Shown one piece after another: positions 1-7,043 of a DNA stretch of 11,773 bases. The stretch's first letter is position 1. The number at the start of each line of letters is the position of its first letter. The position numbers and the translations under genes were made by a program. This DNA comes from an uncultured Collinsella sp. (GTDB taxonomy: Bacteria; Actinomycetota; Coriobacteriia; Coriobacteriales; Coriobacteriaceae). A model generated the notes under the pieces. The model searched no databases. It was not told the origin of the DNA and saw nothing but the letters and a program-made list of their open reading frames with translations. Location of the stretch: contig URJD01000040.1 of assembly GCA_900548075.1 (NCBI GenBank), positions 1-11,773 on the forward strand, written 5' to 3'.

Positions 1-780
1 CCGTACCGTATGGTGCGTATTCAGGTTGCCTTGAACCCTTGGGCCGACGAGTATGGTGACGGCTATCAGGCCACGCTTGCCATCATGGCGTTTGCCTCGG
101 GCGGTCTGTTCGGCCGTGGCATCGGCAACTCAACCATGAAGTACTCGTATCTGCCCGAGGCGCACAATGACTACATCCTGGCCATCATTGGCGAGGAAGT
201 CGGTTTTGTCGGAACCGTGCTGTTCTTCTTGGTGTTTGCGATGCTGATTTACTCGGCGTTTCGCATTGCCGAGCAGGCGACCGATCGTCGGGGCGCGCTT
301 ATGGCGTCTGGCTCCGCGGTCATTCTCGCGGTGCAGTTTTTGATTAACGCGTTGGGCATCCTCAACGTGTTTCCCATGACGGGCAAACCGTTGCCGTTTA
401 TTAGCTACGGCGGTTCGTCGATTATTGTGTCGCTTATGCTCGCCGGTCTGATCCTGCGCGTTTCGTACGAGAGCGCCCGTCGCGATGAGTACGACCGTCG
501 CCGCGAGAGCTTTGCCGTTATGGATGAGAGTACCGCCGGCGTGCCCCACGTACGCGGCGAGCGATCTTCGCGTAACGGCTTTACCGTTCTGGATGGCTCT
601 GCGACCGAGCCGGCAGCCCGTCCGCGTCAGCGAACGGCGCCGCAAGGTCGTCCTCAGCGCCCCACTCCTCGCAATGCGGGCGGCGGATATAATCGGATCG
701 ATTTGAACTCGGACCCGTCGGCGCGTCTGCGCACCGACGACCAGGGACCGCGTGTACGAAGGGACTACCATGACCGATAA
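1..780 (+). CDS. ftsW: FtsW septal peptidoglycan glycosyltransferase, C-terminal part (5' end outside window)
   Basis: SEDS-family polytopic membrane protein that polymerises lipid II into glycan at the septum with a cognate class B PBP. The reading frame is open from base 1, so the gene begins upstream; 259 residues are visible. Family hallmarks are the LNPWAD...GYQ segment near window residues 11-21, the YLPEAHNDYI stretch with IGEEVGF following, and the PFISYGGSS loop at about residues 132-140 before the last membrane helix. After that helix comes a cytoplasmic tail of about 100 residues rich in Arg, Pro and Asp, much longer than in E. coli FtsW. Long tails occur in actinobacterial FtsW, and in Mycobacterium the tail contacts FtsZ. 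The tail holds two similar octapeptides (see findings). The last 11 bases overlap murG. RodA, its elongation paralogue, is a less likely reading given the dcw context. Confidence 0.95.
   Translation, partial: PYRMVRIQVALNPWADEYGDGYQATLAIMAFASGGLFGRGIGNSTMKYSYLPEAHNDYILAIIGEEVGFVGTVLFFLVFAMLIYSAFRIAEQATDRRGALMASGSAVILAVQFLINALGILNVFPMTGKPLPFISYGGSSIIVSLMLAGLILRVSYESARRDEYDRRRESFAVMDESTAGVPHVRGERSSRNGFTVLDGSATEPAARPRQRTAPQGRPQRPTPRNAGGGYNRIDLNSDPSARLRTDDQGPRVRRDYHDR
758..764 (+). promoter_or_regulatory. Ribosome binding site deciding the murG start
   Basis: GAAGGGA lies within the end of ftsW, 5 nt before ATG 770. It favours that codon over the in-frame GTG at 752, which has no comparable purine run at the right distance. 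Confidence 0.7.
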
Positions 781-1885
781 AATGACCGTTGCTATTGCAG
801 CCGGCGGCACGGCAGGACACATCAACCCCGCGCTCGCCTTGGCCGAAGAGCTGCATGACCGTGGCCACCACGTTGTGTTCGTGGGCCAGTCGCGCAAGCT
901 CGAGGGTCGTCTGGTCCCCGAGGCTGGGTTTGATTTTGTGCCCATTACGGTTACGGGCTTCGACCGCTCCCGTCCTTGGACGGCGCTGACCTCGCTGTGG
1001 CGTGTCAACAAGGCCAAGCGTGCGCTCGCCAGTCATTTCTCAAAGGTCGGCAAGCCCGATGCCGCCATTGGTTTTGGTGCCTATGTCGAGGTTCCGCTGC
1101 TGGGGTGGTGCAAGGGCGCAGGCGTTCCGTATCTGCTGCATGAGCAGAACTCTGTTCCGGGCCTGGCCAACAAGATGATGAACTCCCACGCCGCCCGCGT
1201 GTGCATCTCGGTGCCGGCAGCGCGTTCGGTCTTTGAGCGCGAAGGTGACCCTGACCACGTGCTCATGACCGGCAACCCCGTACGTCGCTCGGTAATCGAG
1301 GGCGATCGCGCTCGCGGCCGCAAGGCACTTGGCGTTCCCGAGGACGCTACGCTGCTGCTCGTCTTTGGCGGTTCACTTGGCGCCCAGCACCTCAACGAGC
1401 GCGTGGCTTCGCTCAAAAACGAGCTGCTTTCGCGCAAGAACCTCTATGTGTTGCATTCGACGGGTGCCGACGGCTTTGAGGAGACCGAGCGCGCTTTGGC
1501 GCTGACGCCCGAGGAGGCGAAGCGTTACCGCATCCAGCCTTACATCGACAACATGGGCGATATGCTGGCTGCTGCCGATTTGGTGCTCTCGCGTTCGGGC
1601 GCATCGAGCGTGGCCGAGATCGCTGCGCTTGCCGTGCCATCGGTGCTCGTGCCGTATCCGCATGCGACGGCCGACCACCAAACCACCAATGCCCGTTATC
1701 TGGTCGACGCCGGGGCTGGCGTGCTCTGCGCCGATGCCGATATCGACGGTTCTGCCTTTGCCGATGAGCTGCTGCACCTGGTCGATGACGCGGCGGCGCG
1801 CGACGCCATGCGTCAGGCGGCGCGTGGTCTGGCTCAGGATAGGGCCGCCGCTCTTCTGGCGGATGCGGTAGAGGGTTTGCGTTAG
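770..1885 (+). CDS. murG: MurG, UDP-GlcNAc:lipid I N-acetylglucosaminyltransferase
   Basis: GT28/GT-B glycosyltransferase that adds GlcNAc to undecaprenyl-PP-MurNAc-pentapeptide on the inner membrane face, making lipid II. The protein has 371 residues, close to the family norm. The N-terminal acceptor domain has the glycine-rich loop GGTAGH at residues 12-17 (GGTGGH in E. coli; the Ala form is common in actinobacteria) and HEQN at 124-127. The C-terminal UDP-GlcNAc domain has GGSLGAQ at 200-206 and SRSGASSVAE at 274-283, whose Glu283 is expected to contact the nucleotide sugar, followed by PYPHATADHQ. An in-frame GTG lies at 752, but ATG 770 is chosen because GAAGGGA at 758-764 sits 5 nt before it. 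The start lies inside ftsW, an 11-base overlap that implies coupled translation. Confidence 0.96.
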   Translation: MTDKMTVAIAAGGTAGHINPALALAEELHDRGHHVVFVGQSRKLEGRLVPEAGFDFVPITVTGFDRSRPWTALTSLWRVNKAKRALASHFSKVGKPDAAIGFGAYVEVPLLGWCKGAGVPYLLHEQNSVPGLANKMMNSHAARVCISVPAARSVFEREGDPDHVLMTGNPVRRSVIEGDRARGRKALGVPEDATLLLVFGGSLGAQHLNERVASLKNELLSRKNLYVLHSTGADGFEETERALALTPEEAKRYRIQPYIDNMGDMLAAADLVLSRSGASSVAEIAALAVPSVLVPYPHATADHQTTNARYLVDAGAGVLCADADIDGSAFADELLHLVDDAAARDAMRQAARGLAQDRAAALLADAVEGLR

Positions 1886-1982
1886 TTAGACGGGATATCG
1901 TCGGTCGCCCTCGCGCTGATGCGGTAGGTGCGGTACAGTTAACGGGTTACAGGCAGTGTTTACGCAAGGAGTACACGAGCAC
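1886..1982 (+). other. murG-murC spacer
   Basis: About 97 noncoding bases inside an otherwise tightly packed cluster. The 10-mer GATGCGGTAG at 1918-1927 also occurs at the end of murG (1862-1871), and GCGGTA recurs at 1930. The AAGGAG ribosome binding site for murC is at 1966-1971. I find no hairpin with a T-tract and no credible -35/-10 pair, so murC is probably read from the same transcript as murG. Confidence 0.5.
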
Positions 1983-3401
1983 ATGGCTGATTCCCAGACT
2001 GCAACCTCCGCGCCCGAGTTTAAGAGCGCCCACTTTATCGGTATCGGCGGCGCCGGCATGAGCGGCATCGCCCTCGTTCTGCACGAGCGCGGTTATGCCG
2101 TTACCGGCTCCGACCTTAAGACGTCACGTTATATCCGCCAGCTTACCCGCGCTGGCGTGAAGGTGCATGTGGGCCATGAGGCCGCCACGATCGACGAGGT
2201 CAAGCCCGACGTGGTAGTTGTCTCCACCGCTATTCCGGAGTCCAACCCTGAACTCGTGCGCGCTCGCGAGCTTGGTATTCCCGTGTGGCCCCGTGCCAAG
2301 ATGCTCTCTGCTTTGGGCCACGGCTACACCACTGTCGCTGTTGCCGGCACGCATGGCAAGACCACCACGTCTTCGATGTGCGCCACCATGCTCGACCGCA
2401 TGGGTCTGGATCCGAGCTTCTTGATCGGTGGCATCGTCGAGGGCTATGACACGAACGGCAAGAACGGCTCGGGCGACTATTTTGTCGCCGAGGCCGACGA
2501 GTCCGACAGCTCCTTCCTGTTCCTGAACCCCAACGTGGTCATTGTGACCAACGTCGAGGCCGACCACCTCGATCACTACTCGGGTATCGAGGAGATCGAG
2601 GCGACTTTCGCTAAATTCATGAGCCTGGTGGGCGAGGACGGCACCGTCATCGTCTGCGGCGAGGACCCGCATCTGGTCGAGCTCGCCAAGTCGACGGGCC
2701 GTCACGTGCTTTCCTACGGCTTTGCCGAGAGCAACGACATCGTCTGCGTGCACCCGGATGTTAAGGGCATCCAGAGCGACTTTATCGTTCGCTTTGAGGA
2801 CGGCACTGAGCACGCTGTGGAGATCAAGAGCAATCCCGGTCGCCACAACATGCTCAACGCCACGGCGGTGCTCACCGTCGCCCATGTCCTGGGCCTTGAC
2901 ATCGACGCCGCCGCCAAGGCGCTCTCGAGCTTTGAGGGCGTCCGTCGTCGCTTTACCCACGTGGGCGATATCGATGGCATCACCGTGGTCGATGATTACG
3001 GCCATCACCCCACCGAGATCAAGGCGACGCTTGCTGCCGCTTCGTCGCTGGGCTACAAGCACGTCGACGTCGTGTTCCAGCCGCACCGCTATTCGCGCCT
3101 GCAGGCCCTGTGCGACGACTTTGCCGATGCATTTGCCAATGCCGATAAACTGCTGCTGATTGATGTGTTCTCGGCTGGCGAGATGCCCATTCCGGGTGTC
3201 ACCTCTAAGATGCTCGCCGATACCGTGCGCGCCAAGCATCCTGGCAAGGAGGTCGTGTACTGCTCCAGTCGTCTTGAGCTCAATCAGGAGCTCGAGCAGA
3301 TGGTGGGCGAGGGCGACCTGCTACTCACTATGGGTGCCGGTGACGTTACGACCGTCGGTCCCGAGTTTATCGAGTATCTGACTGCCAAGAAAGACGCTTA
3401 A
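1983..3401 (+). CDS. murC: MurC, UDP-N-acetylmuramate--L-alanine ligase
   Basis: Cytoplasmic ATP-dependent ligase that adds L-Ala to UDP-MurNAc, the first amino acid of the stem peptide. It has 472 residues, typical of the family. The N-terminal Rossmann domain opens with GIGGAGMSG at residues 20-28. The central ATPase domain has the Mur P-loop GTHGKTT at 122-128 (Lys126), EADESD with a downstream TNVEADHLDHY metal and nucleotide segment, and the C-terminal domain has DDYGHHPTE at 337-345 followed by FQPHRYSR. The HH pair and the YSR segment are characteristic of MurC over MurD, MurE and MurF. An in-frame GTG exists at 1956, but AAGGAG at 1966-1971 points to ATG 1983, though with an 11-nt spacer that is longer than usual. 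The gene follows murG after about 97 bases and is 5 bases from murB. Confidence 0.96.
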   Translation: MADSQTATSAPEFKSAHFIGIGGAGMSGIALVLHERGYAVTGSDLKTSRYIRQLTRAGVKVHVGHEAATIDEVKPDVVVVSTAIPESNPELVRARELGIPVWPRAKMLSALGHGYTTVAVAGTHGKTTTSSMCATMLDRMGLDPSFLIGGIVEGYDTNGKNGSGDYFVAEADESDSSFLFLNPNVVIVTNVEADHLDHYSGIEEIEATFAKFMSLVGEDGTVIVCGEDPHLVELAKSTGRHVLSYGFAESNDIVCVHPDVKGIQSDFIVRFEDGTEHAVEIKSNPGRHNMLNATAVLTVAHVLGLDIDAAAKALSSFEGVRRRFTHVGDIDGITVVDDYGHHPTEIKATLAAASSLGYKHVDVVFQPHRYSRLQALCDDFADAFANADKLLLIDVFSAGEMPIPGVTSKMLADTVRAKHPGKEVVYCSSRLELNQELEQMVGEGDLLLTMGAGDVTTVGPEFIEYLTAKKDA

Positions 3402-3406
3402 GTCTA

Positions 3407-4318
3407 ATGGGTCTGTTTAACGCCGTCATGGCGCTCTCGGGCATGATCGACACGGATGTGATCGAGGACGAGCGCCTTGCGCGTCATACGAGCTATCGTA
3501 TCGGTGGCAAGGCCGACCTCTTTGTGACGTGCCATAGCTATCATGCCCTTCGCCGCGCCGTGGCGGTGCTCGATCGCGAGCAGGTGCCGTGGGTCATCAT
3601 CGGCAAGGGCTCCAATCTGCTGGTTGCCGATGGCGGTTATCGCGGCGCCGTCATTTCGCTCGGACGTGAGTTTCAGCGCACGGTTGTTGCCGATGACGGT
3701 TGTACGCTGACGGTCGGTGCGGGCGTGATGTTTGCGCGCCTGGTCAACGATGCCCTGTCGCGTAGCCTCTCGGGCCTTGAGTTTGCCGTTGGCATCCCTG
3801 GTTCGGTCGGCGGTGCGATATCTATGAATGCCGGCACACGGACCGAGTGGATTGGCTCGCTGGTTGAGGATGTCGTAACGTTTGACCCGGCATCCGGTAT
3901 CAAGCATTATGCGGGGTCCGAGATCACTTGGGGCTACCGCGAATGTAGCCTTCCCCGCAATGAGATCATCCTCGAGTGCGTGTTCAAGCTTAAACCGGCG
4001 CCCAAGGCCGACATTCGCGAGCGCATGGAACGGTACCTGACGAGGCGCAAGCGTACGCAGCCCATGGGTCGCGCGTCCTGCGGATCGGTCTTTCGTAACC
4101 CGCCCGATGCGAGTGTGGGCAAGCTTATCGAGGATTGTGGATTAAAGGGTTTTTCGATTGGCGGCGCGGAAGTTTCGCCCGTTCACGCTAATTTTATCGT
4201 TAATAACGGAACTGCCTCGGCCGATGACGTTGCCGCGGTTATCAGACATGTGCACGGAAAGGTGAGGGAGGCGTATGGCATCGAGCTCAGACCGGAAGTT
4301 AAATTCCTCGGCTTCTAG
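3407..4318 (+). CDS. murB: MurB, UDP-N-acetylenolpyruvoylglucosamine reductase (type II)
   Basis: FAD-containing, NADPH-dependent reductase that converts UDP-GlcNAc-enolpyruvate to UDP-MurNAc, supplying the substrate of MurC. The 303-residue protein fits type II MurB, which lacks the extra loop of the E. coli type. Visible motifs are TSYRIGGKADLF near residue 30, the FAD-binding KGSNLLVADGG around 67-77, GIPGSVGGAISMNAG from residue 129, WGYRECSLP, and SCGSVFRNP, where Ser227 matches the catalytic proton-donor serine. The C-terminal RPEVKFLG supplies the conserved Glu297. The start is uncertain: ATG 3407 is 5 bases after the murC stop with only a weak purine-rich AAGAAAG upstream, and in-frame ATGs at 3428 and 3443 are no better supplied. 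Re-initiation after murC would explain the weak site. Confidence 0.95.
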   Translation: MGLFNAVMALSGMIDTDVIEDERLARHTSYRIGGKADLFVTCHSYHALRRAVAVLDREQVPWVIIGKGSNLLVADGGYRGAVISLGREFQRTVVADDGCTLTVGAGVMFARLVNDALSRSLSGLEFAVGIPGSVGGAISMNAGTRTEWIGSLVEDVVTFDPASGIKHYAGSEITWGYRECSLPRNEIILECVFKLKPAPKADIRERMERYLTRRKRTQPMGRASCGSVFRNPPDASVGKLIEDCGLKGFSIGGAEVSPVHANFIVNNGTASADDVAAVIRHVHGKVREAYGIELRPEVKFLGF

Positions 4319-5531
4319 AGCATCGAAACCCACCTTCCGCCGCGCCGGAGGGCGTTCCGGCGCGCCTGCCAAACCTCAACGCAATACCGTCGCGCACTCT
4401 AAGTCTGTCGGGCATGCTCGACAGGCCGGTCGTCCGGTCGTCGGCTCTCAGCTCGGTAATCGTCCGGCCGCAAAAAAGTCCTTGCGTCCCTCGGTGACGT
4501 CAAAGCCTGTTATGGGCGCCAAGCCTGCCCGTCCCATGGCAACTCCTAAGCCCTCGACGGGAACTAAGGCGGCGCGTCAGGGTCGCACGCTGGGCGCATC
4601 GAAACCGCGCTCGCTGACATCGGTGCCGGCTACCGCCAAGAAGCCTTCGGGTAAAAAAGGCGTCAACCCGTTGTCTTCACTTGGGGCGATGGCAAGTAAA
4701 ACATCAGACGCCGCTTCTGTCGTTACAGGCAAAGGCAAAATCGTGGGCGGCGTTCTGGCCGTCTTGGCCGTGCTCGTCGTCGTTGCCGTCGTGGTGATCA
4801 ACTCTGGATTGTTTACCGCCACTGATATTCAGATTCAAGGCAGCGAGCATGTGACGAAGCACGATGCTATCCAGCTGATCGATTTGCCCGAGGGAACGTC
4901 GCTATTTAACGTCGATCCCGACCAGATTACCGAGGATCTCAAGCAGAACCCGTGGGTCTCGGGCGTGGATGTCCAGCGTCAGTTCCCGCATACGCTCATC
5001 ATCACGCCTATGGAGCGCAAGGTCATCGCAATTGCCTATATCAGCTCCGATGACCTAGCCTGGGCCATCGGGGATGATGACACCTGGATCGCCCCGCTGT
5101 CGACGTCGGTCGAAGTGGACGACCAGAGCAACGTCATCACGACGGGTCAGGGCTCAAATACCTTGACCGGCATTGATGCCGCGCTGGCGCTCGCTAAGCA
5201 TTATGGCGCGGTGCTGTTGACTGATGTCTCGGCGGATGTCGCTCCGGTTTCCGGCCAGGCGGTGAGCTCCAAGGCCGTTAAGGCCGGCCTGGATTATGTG
5301 CGTGGTTTTTCGAGCGAGTTCTTGGGACAAGTCAAGGATATTTCCACGCCTTCGGTCGAAGCCATCTCGGCAAACCTCAATAACGGCATTGAGGTGTCGC
5401 TGGGCGATTCGGACGATATCGCCAAGAAGGAACGCGTAGTCACCAAGTTGCTTTCGCAGGTAGAGGGCGTAACGTATATCAATGTGCGCTCTCCGGGCAA
5501 CTACACATTTAGGAATGCTCCGACCTCATAG
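4275..5531 (+). CDS. ftsQ: FtsQ/DivIB cell division protein with long basic cytoplasmic tail
   Basis: Bitopic division protein that, in the family, bridges early and late divisome components through FtsL and FtsB. The protein has 418 residues. Residues 1 to about 155 form a low-complexity cytoplasmic tail rich in Lys, Arg, Ser, Ala and Pro; residues about 156-178 form one very hydrophobic helix (IVGGV...VVVINSG); residues about 180-250 match a POTRA domain (FTATDIQIQG, then EGTSLFNVD, NPWVSGVDVQRQFPHTLII); the rest is the extracytoplasmic beta domain. E. coli FtsQ is 276 residues with a tail of roughly 25, so this tail is unusually long. The start overlaps murB by 44 bases and is preceded by GGGAGG at 4266-4271, a strong but close (3-nt) site. 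The tail carries an internal repeat (see findings). No FtsA gene follows. Confidence 0.93.
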   Translation: MASSSDRKLNSSASRASKPTFRRAGGRSGAPAKPQRNTVAHSKSVGHARQAGRPVVGSQLGNRPAAKKSLRPSVTSKPVMGAKPARPMATPKPSTGTKAARQGRTLGASKPRSLTSVPATAKKPSGKKGVNPLSSLGAMASKTSDAASVVTGKGKIVGGVLAVLAVLVVVAVVVINSGLFTATDIQIQGSEHVTKHDAIQLIDLPEGTSLFNVDPDQITEDLKQNPWVSGVDVQRQFPHTLIITPMERKVIAIAYISSDDLAWAIGDDDTWIAPLSTSVEVDDQSNVITTGQGSNTLTGIDAALALAKHYGAVLLTDVSADVAPVSGQAVSSKAVKAGLDYVRGFSSEFLGQVKDISTPSVEAISANLNNGIEVSLGDSDDIAKKERVVTKLLSQVEGVTYINVRSPGNYTFRNAPTS

Positions 5532-5681
5532 CGCTGGTTGATGCTTTGTTGAGTGGCCATACCACGCCGTTTATCTGGTTTGTTTGGTTTTCACGGTCAA
5601 TTATTTGACTGATACGTTCATAATGTGCAACCATAATACGGTTTACCTTTGCATTTACTTTCAACCTGAAGGTTAATGTGC

Positions 5682-5699
5682 GCAGGGGTCGACCCATGC
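5682..5699. repeat. 18-bp imperfect palindrome upstream of ftsZ
   Basis: GCAGGGGTC followed directly by GACCCATGC: eight of nine positions pair, with a perfect 10-bp core GGGTCGACCC at 5686-5695. There is no loop, so it resembles a dimeric protein operator more than an RNA hairpin. It lies 20 nt before the ftsZ ribosome binding site. I cannot name a cognate regulator. Confidence 0.55.
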
Positions 5700-5719
5700 T
5701 ATGGCTATAACCTTTGTTC

Positions 5720-5724
5720 GGAGG
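5720..5724 (+). promoter_or_regulatory. Ribosome binding site deciding the ftsZ start
   Basis: GGAGG lies 6 nt before ATG 5731. The in-frame ATG 5701 lies upstream of this site and would add ten residues not expected in FtsZ, so 5731 is taken as the start. Confidence 0.85.
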
Positions 5725-5730
5725 ACCGAC

Positions 5731-6885
5731 ATGCACGAGACAGAGATCAACAACTACCTTGCCGTCATTAAGGTGGTCGGCGTCGGCGGCGGCGGTACCA
5801 ACGCGGTCAATCGAATGATCGAAGAGGGCATCCGCGGCGTCGAGTTTGTTGCCATCAACACCGATGCTCAGGCACTCGCGATCTCTGATGCCGATATCAA
5901 GGTGCACATCGGCACCGACCTTACCCGCGGCCTGGGCGCCGGCGCCAACCCCGAGGTTGGCCGCAAGGCTGCCGATGAGTCCCGCGACGACATTGCCGAG
6001 GCGCTCGCTGGCGCCGACATGGTGTTCATCACCTGCGGCGAGGGCGGTGGCACCGGTACCGGCGCTGCTCCCATCGTTGCCGATATCGCGATGAACGAGG
6101 TCGGCGCACTGACCGTCGCCGTCGTGACCAAGCCCTTCACCTTCGAGGGCCGCAAGCGCAAGAAGAGCGCCGAAGAGGGCATTAAGACCCTCTCCGATTG
6201 CGTCGACACCATGATCGTCATCCCTAACGATAAGCTGCTCGACATCGCCGAGAAGAAGACCACCATGCTCGAGGCCTTCGCGATTGCCGATGGCGTCCTT
6301 TCCCAGGGCACCCAGGGCATCACCGACCTCATCACCGTCCCCGGTATCATCAACCTGGACTTCGCCGATGTTAAGACCATCATGAAGCAGGCCGGTACCG
6401 CCATGATGGGTATCGGTACCTCTTCTGGGGATACCCGTGCCGTCGACGCTGCCCAGCAGGCCATCTCCAGCCCGCTGCTCGAGAGCTCCATCGATGGTGC
6501 CACACGCGTGCTGCTCTCCATCGCCGGTTCCAAGGACCTGGGCATCCAGGAGATCAGCGACGCCGCCGACGTTGTCGCCAACGCCGTCGACCCCGAGGCC
6601 AACATCATCTTCGGTACCGTTGTCGACGAGTCCCTGGGCGATCAGGTGCGTATCACCGTCATCGCTACGGGCTTCTCCGACTCCAACGTCAATCGTCAGG
6701 ACGAGCTTTTTGCCGCTCAGCAGTCTCAGAGCAAGGCCGCTGCCTCCGCTGAGCCGCAGCGCACCGCTCCGGCCACCAGCCCGGCTCAGGCCGCTCCGAC
6801 CCGCAACGTCGGTGGCACCGAGCTTCCTAACTTCGGCAACGACCAGTTCGAGCTTCCCGACTTCCTGAAGCGCGGTAGCTTCTAA
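5731..6885 (+). CDS. ftsZ: FtsZ, tubulin-like division GTPase
   Basis: Polymerises with GTP at midcell into the Z-ring that recruits the divisome. The protein has 384 residues, the usual length. The GTPase domain starts with VVGVGGGGTNAVNRM; the tubulin signature GGGTGTG is at residues 105-111, preceded by Gly-Glu (GE) as in Mycobacterium and other actinobacteria where most bacteria have Gly-Met. The catalytic T7 loop NLDFADV is at 208-214 with Asp210 and Asp213. After a globular end near residue 320 comes a short Ala/Ser/Pro/Gln-rich linker and the C-terminal conserved peptide ELPDFLKRG at 374-382, the usual docking site for SepF or FtsA. A second ELPxF copy lies ten residues earlier (see findings). 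No ftsA is in the cluster, so SepF is the likelier membrane anchor, encoded elsewhere. Confidence 0.98.
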   Translation: MHETEINNYLAVIKVVGVGGGGTNAVNRMIEEGIRGVEFVAINTDAQALAISDADIKVHIGTDLTRGLGAGANPEVGRKAADESRDDIAEALAGADMVFITCGEGGGTGTGAAPIVADIAMNEVGALTVAVVTKPFTFEGRKRKKSAEEGIKTLSDCVDTMIVIPNDKLLDIAEKKTTMLEAFAIADGVLSQGTQGITDLITVPGIINLDFADVKTIMKQAGTAMMGIGTSSGDTRAVDAAQQAISSPLLESSIDGATRVLLSIAGSKDLGIQEISDAADVVANAVDPEANIIFGTVVDESLGDQVRITVIATGFSDSNVNRQDELFAAQQSQSKAAASAEPQRTAPATSPAQAAPTRNVGGTELPNFGNDQFELPDFLKRGSF

Positions 6886-6911
6886 GTCGTTCTTTGCATT
6901 GTTGTTCACAG

Positions 6912-6940
6912 GGGCGTGTCCGTATGGACGCGCCCTTTTT
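6912..6940 (+). terminator. Rho-independent terminator after ftsZ
   Basis: The arms GGGCGTGTCC (6912-6921) and GGACGCGCCC (6926-6935) form a 10-bp stem with one G-U pair and a GTAT tetraloop. Five T follow directly (6936-6940), then ATTT. It is 26 bases past the ftsZ stop and separates the division cluster from the pgeF-pst block. Confidence 0.92.
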
Positions 6941-6972
6941 ATTTCGACTTTGTAAACTAGAACCTCCAATCT

Positions 6973-6990
6973 CTTTACGTTCCCTTTACG
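6973..6990 (+). promoter_or_regulatory. Candidate response-regulator box: CTTTACG direct repeat
   Basis: Two identical heptamers CTTTACG at 6973-6979 and 6984-6990 are 11 bp apart start to start, one helical turn. OmpR/PhoB-family regulators bind direct repeats of this spacing, and Pho boxes in E. coli and Streptomyces are 11-nt direct repeat units. The site lies about 105 bases before pgeF, upstream of the whole pgeF-pst block. The repeat is seen directly; assigning it to a PhoP/PhoB-type regulator is inference, and the heptamer is not the published consensus of either species. Confidence 0.45.
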
Positions 6991-7010
6991 ATTGCCTCCA
7001 GCGCAGCAGG

Positions 7011-7043
7011 TATCCTTTTAGAGAAGTATGACAGCCGTATAAA
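7011..7043 (+). promoter_or_regulatory. Candidate -10 elements of the pgeF-pst promoter
   Basis: TATCCT at 7011-7016 keeps the conserved T, A and final T of a -10 hexamer and lies 20 nt after the CTTTACG repeat; there is no good -35, as is usual for activator-dependent promoters. TATAAA at 7038-7043 is a closer match to consensus, but its only -35 candidate, TTTAGA at 7017-7022, is 15 nt away. I cannot tell which, if either, is used. Confidence 0.3.

Larger units (their letters stand above)
5532..5730 (+). promoter_or_regulatory. ftsQ-ftsZ intergenic leader, probable site of ftsZ regulation
   Basis: About 199 noncoding bases, visibly more AT-rich than the flanking genes, as expected of a promoter region. 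It contains TTGACT at 5605-5610 and CATAAT at 5619-5624 and again at 5632-5637, but no -35/-10 pair is spaced at 16-18 nt. TTGCAT at 5649-5654 with GTTAAT at 5672-5677 has 17-nt spacing but a poor -10. Inverted repeats are AACCT-GA-AGGTT at 5663-5674 and the palindrome at 5682-5699. There is no terminator after ftsQ, so ftsZ may receive both read-through and its own transcription. The promoter itself is an inference. Confidence 0.45.

Noticed and set aside
130..1017. 295-codon open frame on the minus strand across ftsW and murG
   Set aside because: It is Arg-rich shadow translation opposite two recognised genes, with no start signal of its own.
1862..1927. Direct repeat GATGCGGTAG at the murG end and in the murG-murC spacer
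   Set aside because: It is a single 10-mer pair in GC-rich sequence, one copy within coding DNA, with no spacing or symmetry that suggests a site.
2124..3239. 371-codon open frame on the minus strand within murC
   Set aside because: It is antisense to conserved MurC motifs, has no ribosome site and its composition resembles no protein family. It is a codon-bias artefact.
3428..3445. Alternative murB starts at ATG 3428 and ATG 3443
   Set aside because: Neither has a better ribosome site than ATG 3407, and the conserved region starts well after all three, so the most 5' start adjacent to murC was kept with the uncertainty stated.
5605..5637. TTGACT with downstream CATAAT as an ftsZ sigma-70 promoter
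   Set aside because: The spacings are 8 and 21 nt, outside the useful range, so this exact pair is not claimed as a promoter; only the region is noted as likely regulatory.
5509..6969. 486-codon open frame on the minus strand across ftsZ
   Set aside because: It lies wholly opposite a certain gene and extends into the terminator. Its product is a low-complexity Gly/Asp/Leu/Val string typical of the complement of GC-rich codons. It is a shadow.
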